A stretch of DNA of 64,000 bases, from positions 422,265 through 486,264 of the forward strand of contig NZ_JAJAVB010000002.1 in the NCBI RefSeq assembly GCF_020615385.1. Direction: 5' to 3'. The stretch comes from Jiella soli (GTDB lineage Bacteria > Pseudomonadota > Alphaproteobacteria > Rhizobiales > Rhizobiaceae). Under the pieces are notes generated by a model, which worked only from the letters and a program-made list of their open reading frames with translations, ran no database searches and was not told where the DNA came from. Both the position numbers and the translations under genes were made by a program. Positions 45,207-53,563 of this stretch are shown in pieces. The first letter of the stretch is position 1. Each line of letters opens with the position of its first letter.

Positions 45207-46166
45207 GTGACCAGACGCGCCAGGAACGCTCGGCTGCTGAACCGAAGTCTGATGCACGCGGCCGCCAAGCTACATTATCTCGACGGGCTGACCCAACTGG
45301 AGATTTCGCGCCGGATGCAGGTTTCGACGGCGACCGTCTCCCGGCTACTCGCCCATGCCCGGCAAGAAGGCATGGTGCGGATCGAACTGGTCGATCTCGA
45401 TGAGAGCGACGAGTTCGGCGACAGGCTTTGCGGCCTCCTCGGCCTCAAGGCCGTACGGGTTCTGGAAAGCGGCAATGTCGCCTCGCTGGCCTCCCAGGTG
45501 GGCACGCTTCTGACGGAAGCAAATCTCGGCGCCGGATCCGTCGTCGCGATCGGCTGGGGGCGCACCGTGCAGAGCCTGATCGCGGCCGGTTTGCCGGAGC
45601 TTCCGGGTGTCGTCGTGGTGCCCGCCACCGGGGGCATGCACGAGACCGCTTCGCATTTCCAGATCAACGAATTCGTGCGCACCGCGGCTGAGCAGATGGG
45701 CGGCGAGGCGCGCTTTCTTCATGCGGGCCTCATCGCCTCGGCCGAATTGCGTGCGGTGCTGAGACGCGATCCCGATACCGCGCGCATCCTCGAATTCTGG
45801 TCGCGGACAGACGCGGCGATCCTTGGGATCGGCGAATTCCAGAAGGCGTCCAGACGGCCGGGCGTGCGGTTTCCAGACGACGATGCCGGCCGCATCGTCG
45901 GCGATGTCGTGCGGCACTATTACGACGAGCACGGAGGCGAGATCCGATGGGAGGGCCAGGAGGATCTCATGGCGATCAGCCGCGAGGAACTCCGCCGAAT
46001 TCCCCTGAGCATCGGCGTGGCGGTCGGCAAGGAGAAGGTCATGGCCATCCTCGGCGCGGCGCGCTCCGGCATGATCAATGCGCTGGTCACGGACACGCAG
46101 GTGGCGCGCCTGCTTCTCGATCATCTGGACCGCTCCGGCGAGACCGCACCGAAGGAGGCCGGATGA
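45207..46166 (+). CDS. SorC/DeoR-family sugar-binding transcriptional regulator
   Basis: A 319-aa regulator. N-terminal helix-turn-helix (AAKLHYLDGLTQLEISRRM, then VSTATVSRLLAHARQEGMV) and a large C-terminal sugar-phosphate-binding domain (GSVVAIGWGRTVQSLI, ILGIGEFQKASRR, GVAVGKEKVMAILGAARSG). The start is a GTG with CAGGAG 6 bases upstream; the longer upstream frame has no family similarity. It sits between the divergent ABC operon and the downstream aldolase-kinase operon and probably controls both in response to a phosphorylated sugar. Confidence 0.92.
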   Translation: MTRRARNARLLNRSLMHAAAKLHYLDGLTQLEISRRMQVSTATVSRLLAHARQEGMVRIELVDLDESDEFGDRLCGLLGLKAVRVLESGNVASLASQVGTLLTEANLGAGSVVAIGWGRTVQSLIAAGLPELPGVVVVPATGGMHETASHFQINEFVRTAAEQMGGEARFLHAGLIASAELRAVLRRDPDTARILEFWSRTDAAILGIGEFQKASRRPGVRFPDDDAGRIVGDVVRHYYDEHGGEIRWEGQEDLMAISREELRRIPLSIGVAVGKEKVMAILGAARSGMINALVTDTQVARLLLDHLDRSGETAPKEAG

Positions 46167-46184
46167 CCGGCCTTGCGAAACCCT

Positions 46185-46196
46185 GAAATATGTTTC
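46185..46196. promoter_or_regulatory. GAAATATGTTTC, possible second SorC-type site
   Basis: Shares the outer bases and spacing (GAAAT-N3-TTTC) with the perfect palindrome at 45182-45193. It lies 166 bases before the aldolase ATG in an AT-rich patch that likely contains the aldolase promoter. Support is modest. Confidence 0.35.
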
Positions 46197-46361
46197 TGTA
46201 AAAAGTTGTTGAAATAGGACCCTGTGGTGGCTATCGCTCTCTTGGACGCATGCGAGCCGGCTGTGCCGAGGGATCCGCGCCAATCTACCTGGCAGCGCCC
46301 CGCTCGGTCGGCGATCTCGTCCCATGAAAAGAAAACCACGACGACAGAGGGAGCGCCCATC

Positions 46362-47267
46362 ATGCCGGTGAAGATGACGACGTCGGAGCGACGCGGATAT
46401 CAGCAGATCTGCGGCGACAACGGATTGATGATGGTCGTCGCCGCCGACCAGCGCGGCGGCATGCGCAAGGTGCTGGCCGACACGCCCGAGGCGCAGGCGA
46501 AGATCGACGAAGCGACGCTCGGCGAGGTCAAGGCCGGCATCGTGCGCCACCTCGCCAACAAGGCGACCTGCATTCTGCTCGATCCCGTATGCGCCGTTCC
46601 GGCCGTGGTCGACGACGGCGTCCTGTCTCGGGACACCGGGCTCCTGATCGGTCTCGACGCCTCCGGCTGGGACACCGACGAAGCCGGCTACCGCATCTCC
46701 AAGCTGGTCCCGGGGATCGACGCCCGGCGGGTGCGCGAGCTCGGCGGCACCGGCGCCAAGCTGATGGTCTATCTGCGTCCCGACCGGCCCGAGGCCAACA
46801 CGGTCAACCTCCAGATCATCCGCGACTGCGTCGCCGATTTCGAACGCGAGGACGTGCTCCTGGTCGTCGAGATCCTGACCTACCGGCTCGAGGGAGAGTC
46901 GGACGCAGACTACGCCAAGGCCTTTCCGGAACTCATCGTGGAAAGCGCCCGGCTGTCGCTGGAACTAGGGTCCAAGGTCCTGAAGCTCCCCTTCCCCGGC
47001 ACGGCGGACGCCTGCCGCCGGATCACCGAACTCTGCGACGGCGTTCCCTGGGCGGTCCTGTCGGCGGGCGTCGACCACGAGACCTTCATCGGACAGGTGC
47101 GGACCGCGATGGAAAACGGCGCGTCGGGCGTAATCGCCGGCCGGTCCCTGTGGAAGGACTGCATCTCGCTCGACCCCAAGGTCCGACAGACCCGGCTGGA
47201 GGAGATCGCCAGCGAGCGTCTGCGGCAGCTTCAGGAGGTTCTGGACCTTCATGCGGCGCGCGGCTGA
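46362..47267 (+). CDS. Class I aldolase of the LacD/YihT (tagatose-bisphosphate / sulfofructose-phosphate aldolase) family
   Basis: A 301-aa (beta/alpha)8 aldolase expected to split a ketose phosphate to dihydroxyacetone phosphate and an aldehyde. The Schiff-base lysine is Lys208 in SKVLKLPFPG. Other family features are MMVVAADQRGGMRKVL, GAKLMVYLRPDRPE and the phosphate-binding VIAGRSLWKD. The ATG at 46362 follows GAGGGAG. The upstream in-frame extension has no similarity. The ROK kinase gene overlaps its 3' end by 17 bases. Substrate is unknown: the cluster lacks the isomerase of the sulfoquinovose and tagatose pathways. Confidence 0.88.
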   Translation: MPVKMTTSERRGYQQICGDNGLMMVVAADQRGGMRKVLADTPEAQAKIDEATLGEVKAGIVRHLANKATCILLDPVCAVPAVVDDGVLSRDTGLLIGLDASGWDTDEAGYRISKLVPGIDARRVRELGGTGAKLMVYLRPDRPEANTVNLQIIRDCVADFEREDVLLVVEILTYRLEGESDADYAKAFPELIVESARLSLELGSKVLKLPFPGTADACRRITELCDGVPWAVLSAGVDHETFIGQVRTAMENGASGVIAGRSLWKDCISLDPKVRQTRLEEIASERLRQLQEVLDLHAARG

Positions 47268-48156
47268 GACGGCGCTCGGCGTCGACGTCGGAGGCACCCG
47301 CATCCGCGTCGCCCGGATCGATCGGGCGGGGCGGATCCTTGAACGCATCGTCGAGCCTGTCCGCGCGGATCGCGCCGGGTTTCAGGAGCAGCTGGCGCGC
47401 CTGACCGGCGAACTTCGCGCGCCGTCTGACACCGCTGTGGGCATCGGCATTCCCGGCCGCGTCGACGGGCACTCGGGCACAATCCTGTCGGCCGGCTATC
47501 TCGACATTGCCGGCCTCGACCTCGCCGGGCTGATCGCCGAACGGACCGGCCTGCCGTGCCGGATCGAGAACGACGCCACCATGGCGCTGATCGCCGAGAT
47601 GCGCGCGCGAGTAAGCGGCCCCAGTGGCCTCGTCGCCATGTTCACGATCGGCACCGGGATCGGCGGAGCGATGCTTCAGGACGGACGGCCTTGGTATGGC
47701 GGCGGTCTCTCCGGACAATTCGGCCACATCGTGGTCGCGGATGACGGACCGCCCTGCAATTGCGGCCGAACCGGCTGCGTCGAGACCTTCAGTTCCGGCA
47801 CGGCGCTCGGCCGGCTGATCGCGCAGGACGGCCTCCCGGAGACGACCCGCGCCGGCGACCTTCTGGCCCGGGCGAAGGGCGGCGACAGCCAGGCCGCCGA
47901 CCTTCTCGAGCGCTGGGCGCGGCCATTGTTCCGGGCGATCGAGACGATCGTCTCAGTCACAGATCCGAACCTCGTCCTCATCGGCGGCGGACTGGGAGCC
48001 GAGATGACGCGAGCGCTCGCCCGGCTTCCCTCACGCAGCCGCTGGTTCTCGCTGCCGATTGAGGCGGCAGTGCTGGGCGACGATGCCGGGGTCGTGGGAG
48101 CCGGGATCTGCGGTCTCGATACGCTGCCGAACAGCGAGGGAGGAGCGACGGCGTGA
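47251..48156 (+). CDS. ROK-family sugar kinase
   Basis: A 301-aa ROK kinase without the N-terminal DNA-binding domain of ROK repressors, hence an enzyme. The ATP/sugar motif is LGVDVGGTRIRVARI. The catalytic Asp lies in IENDATMALIAEM, and the zinc-type motif is CNCGRTGCVETFSSG, preceded by the histidine of GQFGHIVV. It overlaps the aldolase gene by 17 bases, with GGAGG 12 bases before the ATG. It presumably phosphorylates the imported sugar or its keto form to give the aldolase substrate. Confidence 0.92.
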   Translation: MRRAAETALGVDVGGTRIRVARIDRAGRILERIVEPVRADRAGFQEQLARLTGELRAPSDTAVGIGIPGRVDGHSGTILSAGYLDIAGLDLAGLIAERTGLPCRIENDATMALIAEMRARVSGPSGLVAMFTIGTGIGGAMLQDGRPWYGGGLSGQFGHIVVADDGPPCNCGRTGCVETFSSGTALGRLIAQDGLPETTRAGDLLARAKGGDSQAADLLERWARPLFRAIETIVSVTDPNLVLIGGGLGAEMTRALARLPSRSRWFSLPIEAAVLGDDAGVVGAGICGLDTLPNSEGGATA

Positions 48157-48698
48157 AACGGGCGATCCTCGTCAACGGCGTTCCCGCGAGCGGCAAGTCG
48201 ACGATCGGCGCCGGGCTGACCGAATACCTCCTGAAGGCAGGCATCGCGGCCGTTCCTCTCGCACTCGACACGGTGAAGGAAGGGCTCTTCGTCCATGTCG
48301 GGGCCGGCGACCGCGCGCACAACCGGATGCTCGGACGGGCAAGCTATCACGCGATCTTCGACACGGTGGCGGCATTCCCCGACGCTCTGGTGCCGGTGAT
48401 CGACGCCTGGCACGGCTTCCAGCCGGAAAGCGTCCTGCGCGAGCATGTCGCCCGCGCCGGCATCGAGCGCGTGATCGAAGTCTGGTGCCGGGTCTCGCCC
48501 GAGACCGCCGCCGCACGCTACCGGGCCCGCGCGCAAGGGCGCCATCGCGGCCATCCGCCGGCGTCCTACGCGGATGAGTTGTTCGAACTGGCAAAGATCG
48601 CGCGGCCCTTGGGCATCGGCCCGGTCGTCGAGATCGACACGGAAAAGCCGCTCGACCCACAGAGTTTCGATACGGTTCTGAACTTGCTGAACGCATGA
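48153..48698 (+). CDS. P-loop small-molecule kinase of unknown specificity
   Basis: A 181-aa AAA/Zeta-toxin-like P-loop kinase. Walker A is GVPASGKST (residues 9-17). An aspartate in PLALDTVKEGLF and an arginine-rich lid (ARYRARAQGRHRGH) follow. It starts with GTG overlapping the ROK stop (GTGA). It resembles small kinases such as gluconokinase and chloramphenicol phosphotransferase only in general fold. In this operon it could phosphorylate a sugar or a cleavage product such as an aldehyde or polyol; a toxin role is unlikely without an antitoxin gene. Confidence 0.8.
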   Translation: MKRAILVNGVPASGKSTIGAGLTEYLLKAGIAAVPLALDTVKEGLFVHVGAGDRAHNRMLGRASYHAIFDTVAAFPDALVPVIDAWHGFQPESVLREHVARAGIERVIEVWCRVSPETAAARYRARAQGRHRGHPPASYADELFELAKIARPLGIGPVVEIDTEKPLDPQSFDTVLNLLNA

Positions 48699-48745
48699 AG
48701 CGCGCGCCGGGAGCAAGGCGCGCATCGATTGGAGGAAGAGCGAAC

Positions 48746-49474
48746 ATGGCATCCTACGACAAGGGCCCGATACTCGTGACCGGCGCCAGCGGCGGGATCG
48801 GCGCGGCGACGGTGCGGCATCTGATGGCCGCGGGAGCCGAGGTGATCGCCAGCGGCCGCGACGAAACGAAGCTCGAGGCGCTGGCGAAGGAGACCGGCTG
48901 CCGGGCCCTGCCCTTCGACCTTTGCAGCGAGGAGAGCGTGCGCGAGGCGATCGCCGATGTCGACCTTTGGGGCGTTGTCAATTGCGGCGGCTTCGGCGGC
49001 GAGATCGCGACGCCGATGGAGACCGACATCGACGTCTTCGACAAGGTGATCTCGGTGAATGCCCGCGGCGCGCTTCTCGTGATCAAATATGCCTCGCGCA
49101 CGATGATCCGGCTCGGCAAGGGCGGCGCGATCGTCAATGTTTCGAGCCAGGCCTCGCTGGTGGCGCTGAAGGGGCATATTTCCTACGGTTCCTCCAAGGC
49201 TGCGCTAGACAACATTACCCGCGTCTCGGCGCTGGAACTCGGGCCGCACGGCATCCGGGTGAATGGCGTGCACCCGACGGTCGTGATGACCGAGATGTCC
49301 GCCTTCTACTGGGGTCGCCCGGAGATCGGCGAGCCGTTCCTCAACCAGATGCCGCTCGGCCGCTGGGCCACGGAGGAGGAGATCGCGGCGCCCATCGCCT
49401 TCCTCTTGAGCGACGGCGCGTCGATGATCTCCGGCGTCTCCCTGCCGATCGACGGCGGATTCACGGCCTGTTGA
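48746..49474 (+). CDS. SDR-family reductase, dicarbonyl/L-xylulose reductase-like
   Basis: A 242-aa short-chain dehydrogenase. Cofactor motif TGASGGIG (13-20) and an Arg (SGRDETK) suggest NADP preference. The catalytic Ser is in IVNVSSQAS, with Tyr and Lys in SYGSSKAALD. The C-terminal part LGPHGIRVNGVHPTVVMTEM through LPIDGGFTAC closely follows L-xylulose reductase (DCXR). GGAGGAAGAG precedes the ATG at 48746. Likely job: interconversion of a polyol and a ketose at the entry of the pathway. Confidence 0.9.
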   Translation: MASYDKGPILVTGASGGIGAATVRHLMAAGAEVIASGRDETKLEALAKETGCRALPFDLCSEESVREAIADVDLWGVVNCGGFGGEIATPMETDIDVFDKVISVNARGALLVIKYASRTMIRLGKGGAIVNVSSQASLVALKGHISYGSSKAALDNITRVSALELGPHGIRVNGVHPTVVMTEMSAFYWGRPEIGEPFLNQMPLGRWATEEEIAAPIAFLLSDGASMISGVSLPIDGGFTAC

Positions 49475-49719
49475 GCCGAGCGGAAGCCGGCGTCGCCAGC
49501 CGGTCGGCCTCCGTGCAAGGCCGTTGATCTCGTCGAAGCCGAGGTCCGGCTATTCGCTTTTGAGGGTGGCGAGACCGCCGACTGGTCCAGCCTGAGATCC
49601 TCTGCCGGCTGGTGCGAAGCGCGGCCGGGCGAACTGGTCCTGGCGCGAGTTCGGATAGATGTGCGCCGGCCGCTCGCGTCAGAAGCCGAAGCCATGCGCG
49701 TCGGCGACGGCGCAGACCG

Positions 49720-49829
49720 GGCTTGCTGCCGGTCCGGCGGGCAAGCGGCAGCACCACGAGCGTCACGAAGGCGAGCCCGCCGATCCAGTGCACCACGCCG
49801 ATGACGTGGAGGGCGCGGGCGAGGAACAG
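49720..49829 (-). pseudogene. Fragment of a membrane protein (CopD-like N-terminal helix)
   Basis: On the minus strand a short stretch reads LFLARALHVIGVVHWIGG then LAFVTLVVLPLARRTGSK, the first helix of CopD/DUF2269-like inner-membrane proteins with its conserved histidines. It has no start codon with a ribosome-binding site, and the similarity stops abruptly. It lies in the 506-base gap between the SDR gene and the DUF2478 gene. The rest of that gap shows only a hairpin. Confidence 0.4.
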
Positions 49830-49859
49830 GCGTCCCTTTCAAGTGCCCGCCGGGCTCAT

Positions 49860-49888
49860 ACCAGGAGGCATTGGAAATGACTCCTGGT
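49860..49888. terminator. Hairpin in the SDR / DUF2478 convergent gap
   Basis: ACCAGGAG and CTCCTGGT form a perfect 8-bp stem with a 13-base loop, followed by TCC rather than a T-run. A possible transcript end for either convergent unit. Low confidence. Confidence 0.3.
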
Positions 49889-49980
49889 TCCGAATCCCGA
49901 ATTTCGTCAAGCCTATGGCTTGGCGTCGATAATCGGGATGTGTTCAGCGGGCGGATGCGTCAGCATCCATGCCCGCGGGC

Positions 49981-50517
49981 TCAGGCGTCGGCGGGATAGC
50001 GGGCGAGACCGGCCAATGCGCCGGGCGTGACGTCGGCCGCATCGATCTCACGGGCAAGATCGGCGGCAAAGGCCCGGAACGGCTCCAGGTTCACCCGCGG
50101 CACGCCGATCACCACCGGCACGTCCAGATCGAGCGCACGGGCGATCAGGCCGCGGAAGCCGCCGCCTTCCGCCTCGGTCTTGCCGAACTTGCAGAGAACG
50201 AGGAGGTCCGTGTCCGCCGAGAGCGCCGTCTCGGCCGCCTCGCAGATGCGCGCCAGGCGATCGGTGTCGAGGACGCAGCCCCGCGCCTCAGGCCCACGAT
50301 CCTCCGAAATGCCGGCCAGCCGGCCGGTCGCCAGATCCTGGAGATACATGTCGCATTTGGCGCGGCCGGGCCGCGCCTCGCTGTGCTGCACCAGCCCCGC
50401 CAGGCGCAGGCCGGCCGCCGTCATGCGATAGGCAGCGTCCTTCAGGAACGCTTCGAAGGCGGCGCCGTCGGCATAGACGATGGCGGTGATGGGTGCGGAG
50501 GCGGGATCGGGAGTCAA
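49981..50517 (-). CDS. DUF2478 domain protein (molybdenum-associated, NTPase-like)
   Basis: A protein of about 178 aa with an ITAIVYADGAAFEAFLKDAAYR start, the GLVQHSEARPGRAKCDMYLQDLATG segment and ALSADTDLLVLCKFGKTEAEGGGFRGLI, the pattern of DUF2478, a small family found near molybdenum-enzyme and Mo-transport genes. No ATG lies at a sensible place. A TTG at 50517 with AAGGA upstream is chosen; another TTG 9 bases earlier is possible. Last gene of the nar cluster after moaA. A role in molybdate or molybdopterin handling is suggested by context only. Confidence 0.75.
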   Translation of the reverse strand: MTPDPASAPITAIVYADGAAFEAFLKDAAYRMTAAGLRLAGLVQHSEARPGRAKCDMYLQDLATGRLAGISEDRGPEARGCVLDTDRLARICEAAETALSADTDLLVLCKFGKTEAEGGGFRGLIARALDLDVPVVIGVPRVNLEPFRAFAADLAREIDAADVTPGALAGLARYPADA

Positions 50518-50560
50518 CGGCTTCAATCCTTCATGCGGTCTGCGGCGGGTGGCGGGCGGG

Positions 50561-51565
50561 TCAGCCGCCGAGCGCCGACATGTGGCGGGCGAGTGCGGGG
50601 CGCCCGCCCCGGTCGATATGGAAGTCGTGGCCGCTTGGCTTGGCACGGATCGCCGCATCGATGGCGGCGTGAAGCGCCACGTCGGCTTCCGAACCGCGTA
50701 GCGGCGCCCGCAGATCCATCCGCTCCTCCTGGCCGAGGCAGGTGTAGAGCACGCCGGTGGCGCCGACGCGGACGCGGTTGCAGGTTTCGCAGAACGTGTG
50801 CGTCATCGGCGTGATGAAGCCGATCCGCCCGCCCGTCTCCGCCACCCGGGCATAGCGTGCCGGGCCGCCGGTGCGCTCGCTCGTGTCGGTGAGCGACCAG
50901 CGCGCCTCGATGCGGCGCCGCAGCTCGGTCAGCGGCAAATAGCGATCGGTCCGGTCCTCGCCGGTGTCGCCGAGCGGCATGGTCTCGATCAGCGTCAGGT
51001 CCATGCCGTGGCCATGGGCAAAAGCGATGAGGTCGTCGATCTCGTCTTCCGTCGATCCCTTCAGCGCGACCGCGTTGAGCTTGACCTTCAGCCCGGCGTC
51101 GAGTGCCGCCTGCAAGCCCTCCATGACCGGGCCGAGCGTGCCCCGCCGGGTCAGCGCGCGGTAGCGTTCGGGGTCGAGCGTATCCAGCGAGACGTTGACG
51201 CGCCGGACCCCGAGCCGGGCCAGATCGTCGGCATGCCGCGCGAGCTGGGTGCCGTTGGTGGTCAGCGTCAGCTCCTTCAGCGCGCCGGCGGAGAGATGCC
51301 GGGACAGGGAGGCGAAGAGGTCGATCACGCCGCGCCGCACCAGCGGCTCGCCGCCGGTGATGCGGATCCTGGTCACGCCGCGTGCGACGAAGGCCGATGC
51401 CAGCCGGTCGAGTTCCTCGATCGTCAGGAGCTCCTTGCGCGGCAGGAACGTCATCTGCTCGGCCATGCAGTAGACGCAGCGAAGGTCGCAGCGGTCGGTC
51501 ACCGACAGGCGGAGATAGCTGATGCGCCGGCCGAAGAGGTCGACGAGGTGGCAGGTTCCGCTCAC
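50561..51565 (-). CDS. moaA: GTP 3',8-cyclase MoaA
   Basis: A 334-aa radical SAM enzyme that starts molybdenum cofactor synthesis by converting GTP to 3',8-cyclo-GTP. The SAM [4Fe-4S] motif is in [15 protein letters not shown]. The second cluster is bound by CETCNRVRV and a downstream Cys (GVLYTC). The required C-terminal Gly-Gly ends the protein (SALGG). Length is standard. The ATG overlaps the upstream 96-aa gene stop as ATGA. A dedicated moaA copy in the nar operon would raise cofactor supply when NarG is made. Confidence 0.95.
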   Translation of the reverse strand: MSGTCHLVDLFGRRISYLRLSVTDRCDLRCVYCMAEQMTFLPRKELLTIEELDRLASAFVARGVTRIRITGGEPLVRRGVIDLFASLSRHLSAGALKELTLTTNGTQLARHADDLARLGVRRVNVSLDTLDPERYRALTRRGTLGPVMEGLQAALDAGLKVKLNAVALKGSTEDEIDDLIAFAHGHGMDLTLIETMPLGDTGEDRTDRYLPLTELRRRIEARWSLTDTSERTGGPARYARVAETGGRIGFITPMTHTFCETCNRVRVGATGVLYTCLGQEERMDLRAPLRGSEADVALHAAIDAAIRAKPSGHDFHIDRGGRPALARHMSALGG

Positions 51566-51852
51566 GACGCCGTCTCCTCGATGGCCGGCAGTTTGCGCGC
51601 CAGGATCGCCCTGATCGCGGCGAGGCCGGGGTCGCCCGCACGGTTCATAATGCCCATCAGCTGCATCCAGTCGTCGTCGGAGGCGGTCTCGACGAAGCCG
51701 TGGACGGTGGCGCGAACGGTGTCGGCCGGCGCTCTTCCCGCAGCATCGGAGGCTGCCGCAAGACGCTTGACCAGATCGGCATCGTCGAGCGCGGCGACGA
51801 TCCCGAGGGCGACGTCGGGACGACCGAGAGCGGCAATCATCTCTCCGAACAT
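51562..51852 (-). CDS. Small unrecognised protein in the nar operon
   Basis: A 96-aa, probably all-helical, cytoplasmic protein ([20 protein letters not shown] at the start, [23 protein letters not shown] later). No signal peptide, cysteines or known motif. It lies 13 bases after the isomerase gene and overlaps moaA by 4 bases, so it is translated as part of the nar operon. No function is assigned; a chaperone or assembly role would be a guess. Confidence 0.75.
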   Translation of the reverse strand: MFGEMIAALGRPDVALGIVAALDDADLVKRLAAASDAAGRAPADTVRATVHGFVETASDDDWMQLMGIMNRAGDPGLAAIRAILARKLPAIEETAS

Positions 51853-51865
51853 GGCGGGCTCCTTC

Positions 51866-52765
51866 CTACTGAACGAGCGGCGACGCCGCCCCTTCGAGTG
51901 CGATACCGACGATGTCGGCGCTGCCGATCAGCAACGAGACGTATTGTGCGCTTGCCTGGCGGCGGACATGCTTGTCGAGATAGGCGGCGATGCGCTCCCG
52001 CACGACCTCGAACGGAAGCTGCCGCCCGTCGATGCGCCGGTTGAGGCGGATGAGATGGACGCCGTAGCGTGTCTCGACGGGCGCCGAGATCTCCCCCGGC
52101 TCCAGCACGGCTAGCGCCGCTTCGAAGTCCGGCGTGGTGTCGCCTGGCGCGATCTGGCCGAGGCTGCCGCCGACGCCGGCCGATGGGCAATCCGAAAAGG
52201 CCTTCGCCAGATCCTCGAAGCGCTCCGGTTCGTCCAGGAGCGCGGCAGCCAGGCTTTCCGCCTTGCCGCGAGCCGCAGCGAAGGCATCCGGCTCCGAGCG
52301 CCGCGCCGCGATCAGGATGTGGTCCACCTCGTAGAGCGGTGCCGTCCGGAACCGGCGGAGATTGTTGTCGTAGAAGCGGCGCAGCGTCGCCTCGTCCGCT
52401 TCGGGCACCCGGATCTGCCGGTCGAGGAGCCCGCGCACCAGCGCGTCCTCCTCGGTCTCGCGGCGACCGTCCGCGTCGGTCTGCGGCTCTGCCGCGATGT
52501 CCAGCCGGCGCGCCTCCTGCAGCAGCAGTTCGCGGACGACGAGGGCGCGGGTCGCTGCCAGCCACCCCTCCCCCGGATTGCGCGCCGGGAAGTTCTGGAC
52601 CTCCGCGGCGATCGCCTTCCGAGAGATCGGCACGCCGTTGACGCTGACCGGCTTGATCGCCACCCGCTCCTTGGATGGCTCGGTCGAAACGGGTGCCGGA
52701 CGGTGTTCATGCGGGTGCGCGTGGCCCGCCGCCTTGGCGGCATGATCGATGACGAGAGTGTTCAT
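51866..52765 (-). CDS. Parvulin-type peptidyl-prolyl cis-trans isomerase of the nar operon
   Basis: A 299-aa PpiC/NifM-like isomerase. The parvulin domain spans about 155-255, with EVDHILIAARRS at its start and VGGSLGQIAPGDTTPDFEAA and VETRYGVHLIRLNRR at its end. The N-terminus has a His-rich stretch (HAHPHEHRP) and no signal peptide, so it is cytoplasmic. Such genes commonly follow narI in alpha- and betaproteobacteria and are thought to help fold the nitrate reductase. The ATG at 52765 lies 4 bases after the narI stop. Confidence 0.9.
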   Translation of the reverse strand: MNTLVIDHAAKAAGHAHPHEHRPAPVSTEPSKERVAIKPVSVNGVPISRKAIAAEVQNFPARNPGEGWLAATRALVVRELLLQEARRLDIAAEPQTDADGRRETEEDALVRGLLDRQIRVPEADEATLRRFYDNNLRRFRTAPLYEVDHILIAARRSEPDAFAAARGKAESLAAALLDEPERFEDLAKAFSDCPSAGVGGSLGQIAPGDTTPDFEAALAVLEPGEISAPVETRYGVHLIRLNRRIDGRQLPFEVVRERIAAYLDKHVRRQASAQYVSLLIGSADIVGIALEGAASPLVQ

Positions 52766-52769
52766 GGTT

Positions 52770-53552
52770 CTACTCCGCGGGCTGCTGGATCGGGCCGAGG
52801 GGACGGGGCTTTGCGGCCGGCGCCGGCACGCGGGCCGGACGCACCGGGGCACTCCCCCGCAGACGCGCCCTGCGGCTGCGCACGACCTGATAGCCGGGAC
52901 GGCCGAGGTACCAGACCGGCGCGCTCCAGACGTGGACGAGGCGGGTGAAGGGGAAGACGAGGAAGATCGTCATGCCGAGCAGGAGATGCGCCTTGAAGAT
53001 CGGGCTGACGTCGGCGACGAAAGCGGCGGCGGCGGGCTGCAGCGTCAGGATCCCCTGCGCCCACTCCATGAACTTCACCATCTCGTGGCCGTCGAGGTGC
53101 TGGGCCGAGACGACGATCGTCGACAGGCCGAGCGTCAGCTGCAGCCAGAGGATCAGGAGGATCGCGGTATCGGCGAAGCTCGACGTCGCGCGGATGCGCG
53201 GATCGAACAGCCGACGATGCGCCAGCATCGAGATGCCGACGAAGCAGGCGATGCCGGCAAGACCGCCGATCACCATGGCGAGGACCTGCTTGAAGCCGTG
53301 CGAGATGTGCATGGCGTCGAGCAGCCAGATCGGCGTCAGAAGGCCGAAGAAATGCCCGACGAAGATCGTCAGGATGCCGACATGGAAGAGGTTCGAGCCC
53401 CAGCGCAGCTGCTTCTTTCTCAGAAGCTGCGACGAGCTGGATTTCCAGGTGTACTGCTCGCGGTCGAAGCGGATCAGGCTGCCGAGCAGAAACACCGTCA
53501 GGCAGAGATAGGGATACCAGCCGAACAGGGTGCTGTTGATGGCGGCGGACAT
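52770..53552 (-). CDS. narI: Respiratory nitrate reductase gamma subunit NarI
   Basis: A 260-aa membrane cytochrome b556 subunit that takes electrons from quinol. Five hydrophobic helices are visible, with haem-ligand histidines in LFHVGILTIFVGHFFG and in LLGMTIFLVFPFTRLVHVWSAP. Length is slightly longer than E. coli NarI (225 aa), with a Pro/Arg-rich C-terminal tail. It follows narJ after 11 bases. Confidence 0.95.
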   Translation of the reverse strand: MSAAINSTLFGWYPYLCLTVFLLGSLIRFDREQYTWKSSSSQLLRKKQLRWGSNLFHVGILTIFVGHFFGLLTPIWLLDAMHISHGFKQVLAMVIGGLAGIACFVGISMLAHRRLFDPRIRATSSFADTAILLILWLQLTLGLSTIVVSAQHLDGHEMVKFMEWAQGILTLQPAAAAFVADVSPIFKAHLLLGMTIFLVFPFTRLVHVWSAPVWYLGRPGYQVVRSRRARLRGSAPVRPARVPAPAAKPRPLGPIQQPAE

Positions 53553-53563
53553 GGCGTGTCTCC

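Noticed and set aside
49461-49796. 111-codon minus-strand frame in the SDR/DUF2478 gap
   Set aside because: Only the first 30 or so residues look like a CopD-type helix; the rest is low-complexity Arg/Ala sequence. Treated as a gene fragment.
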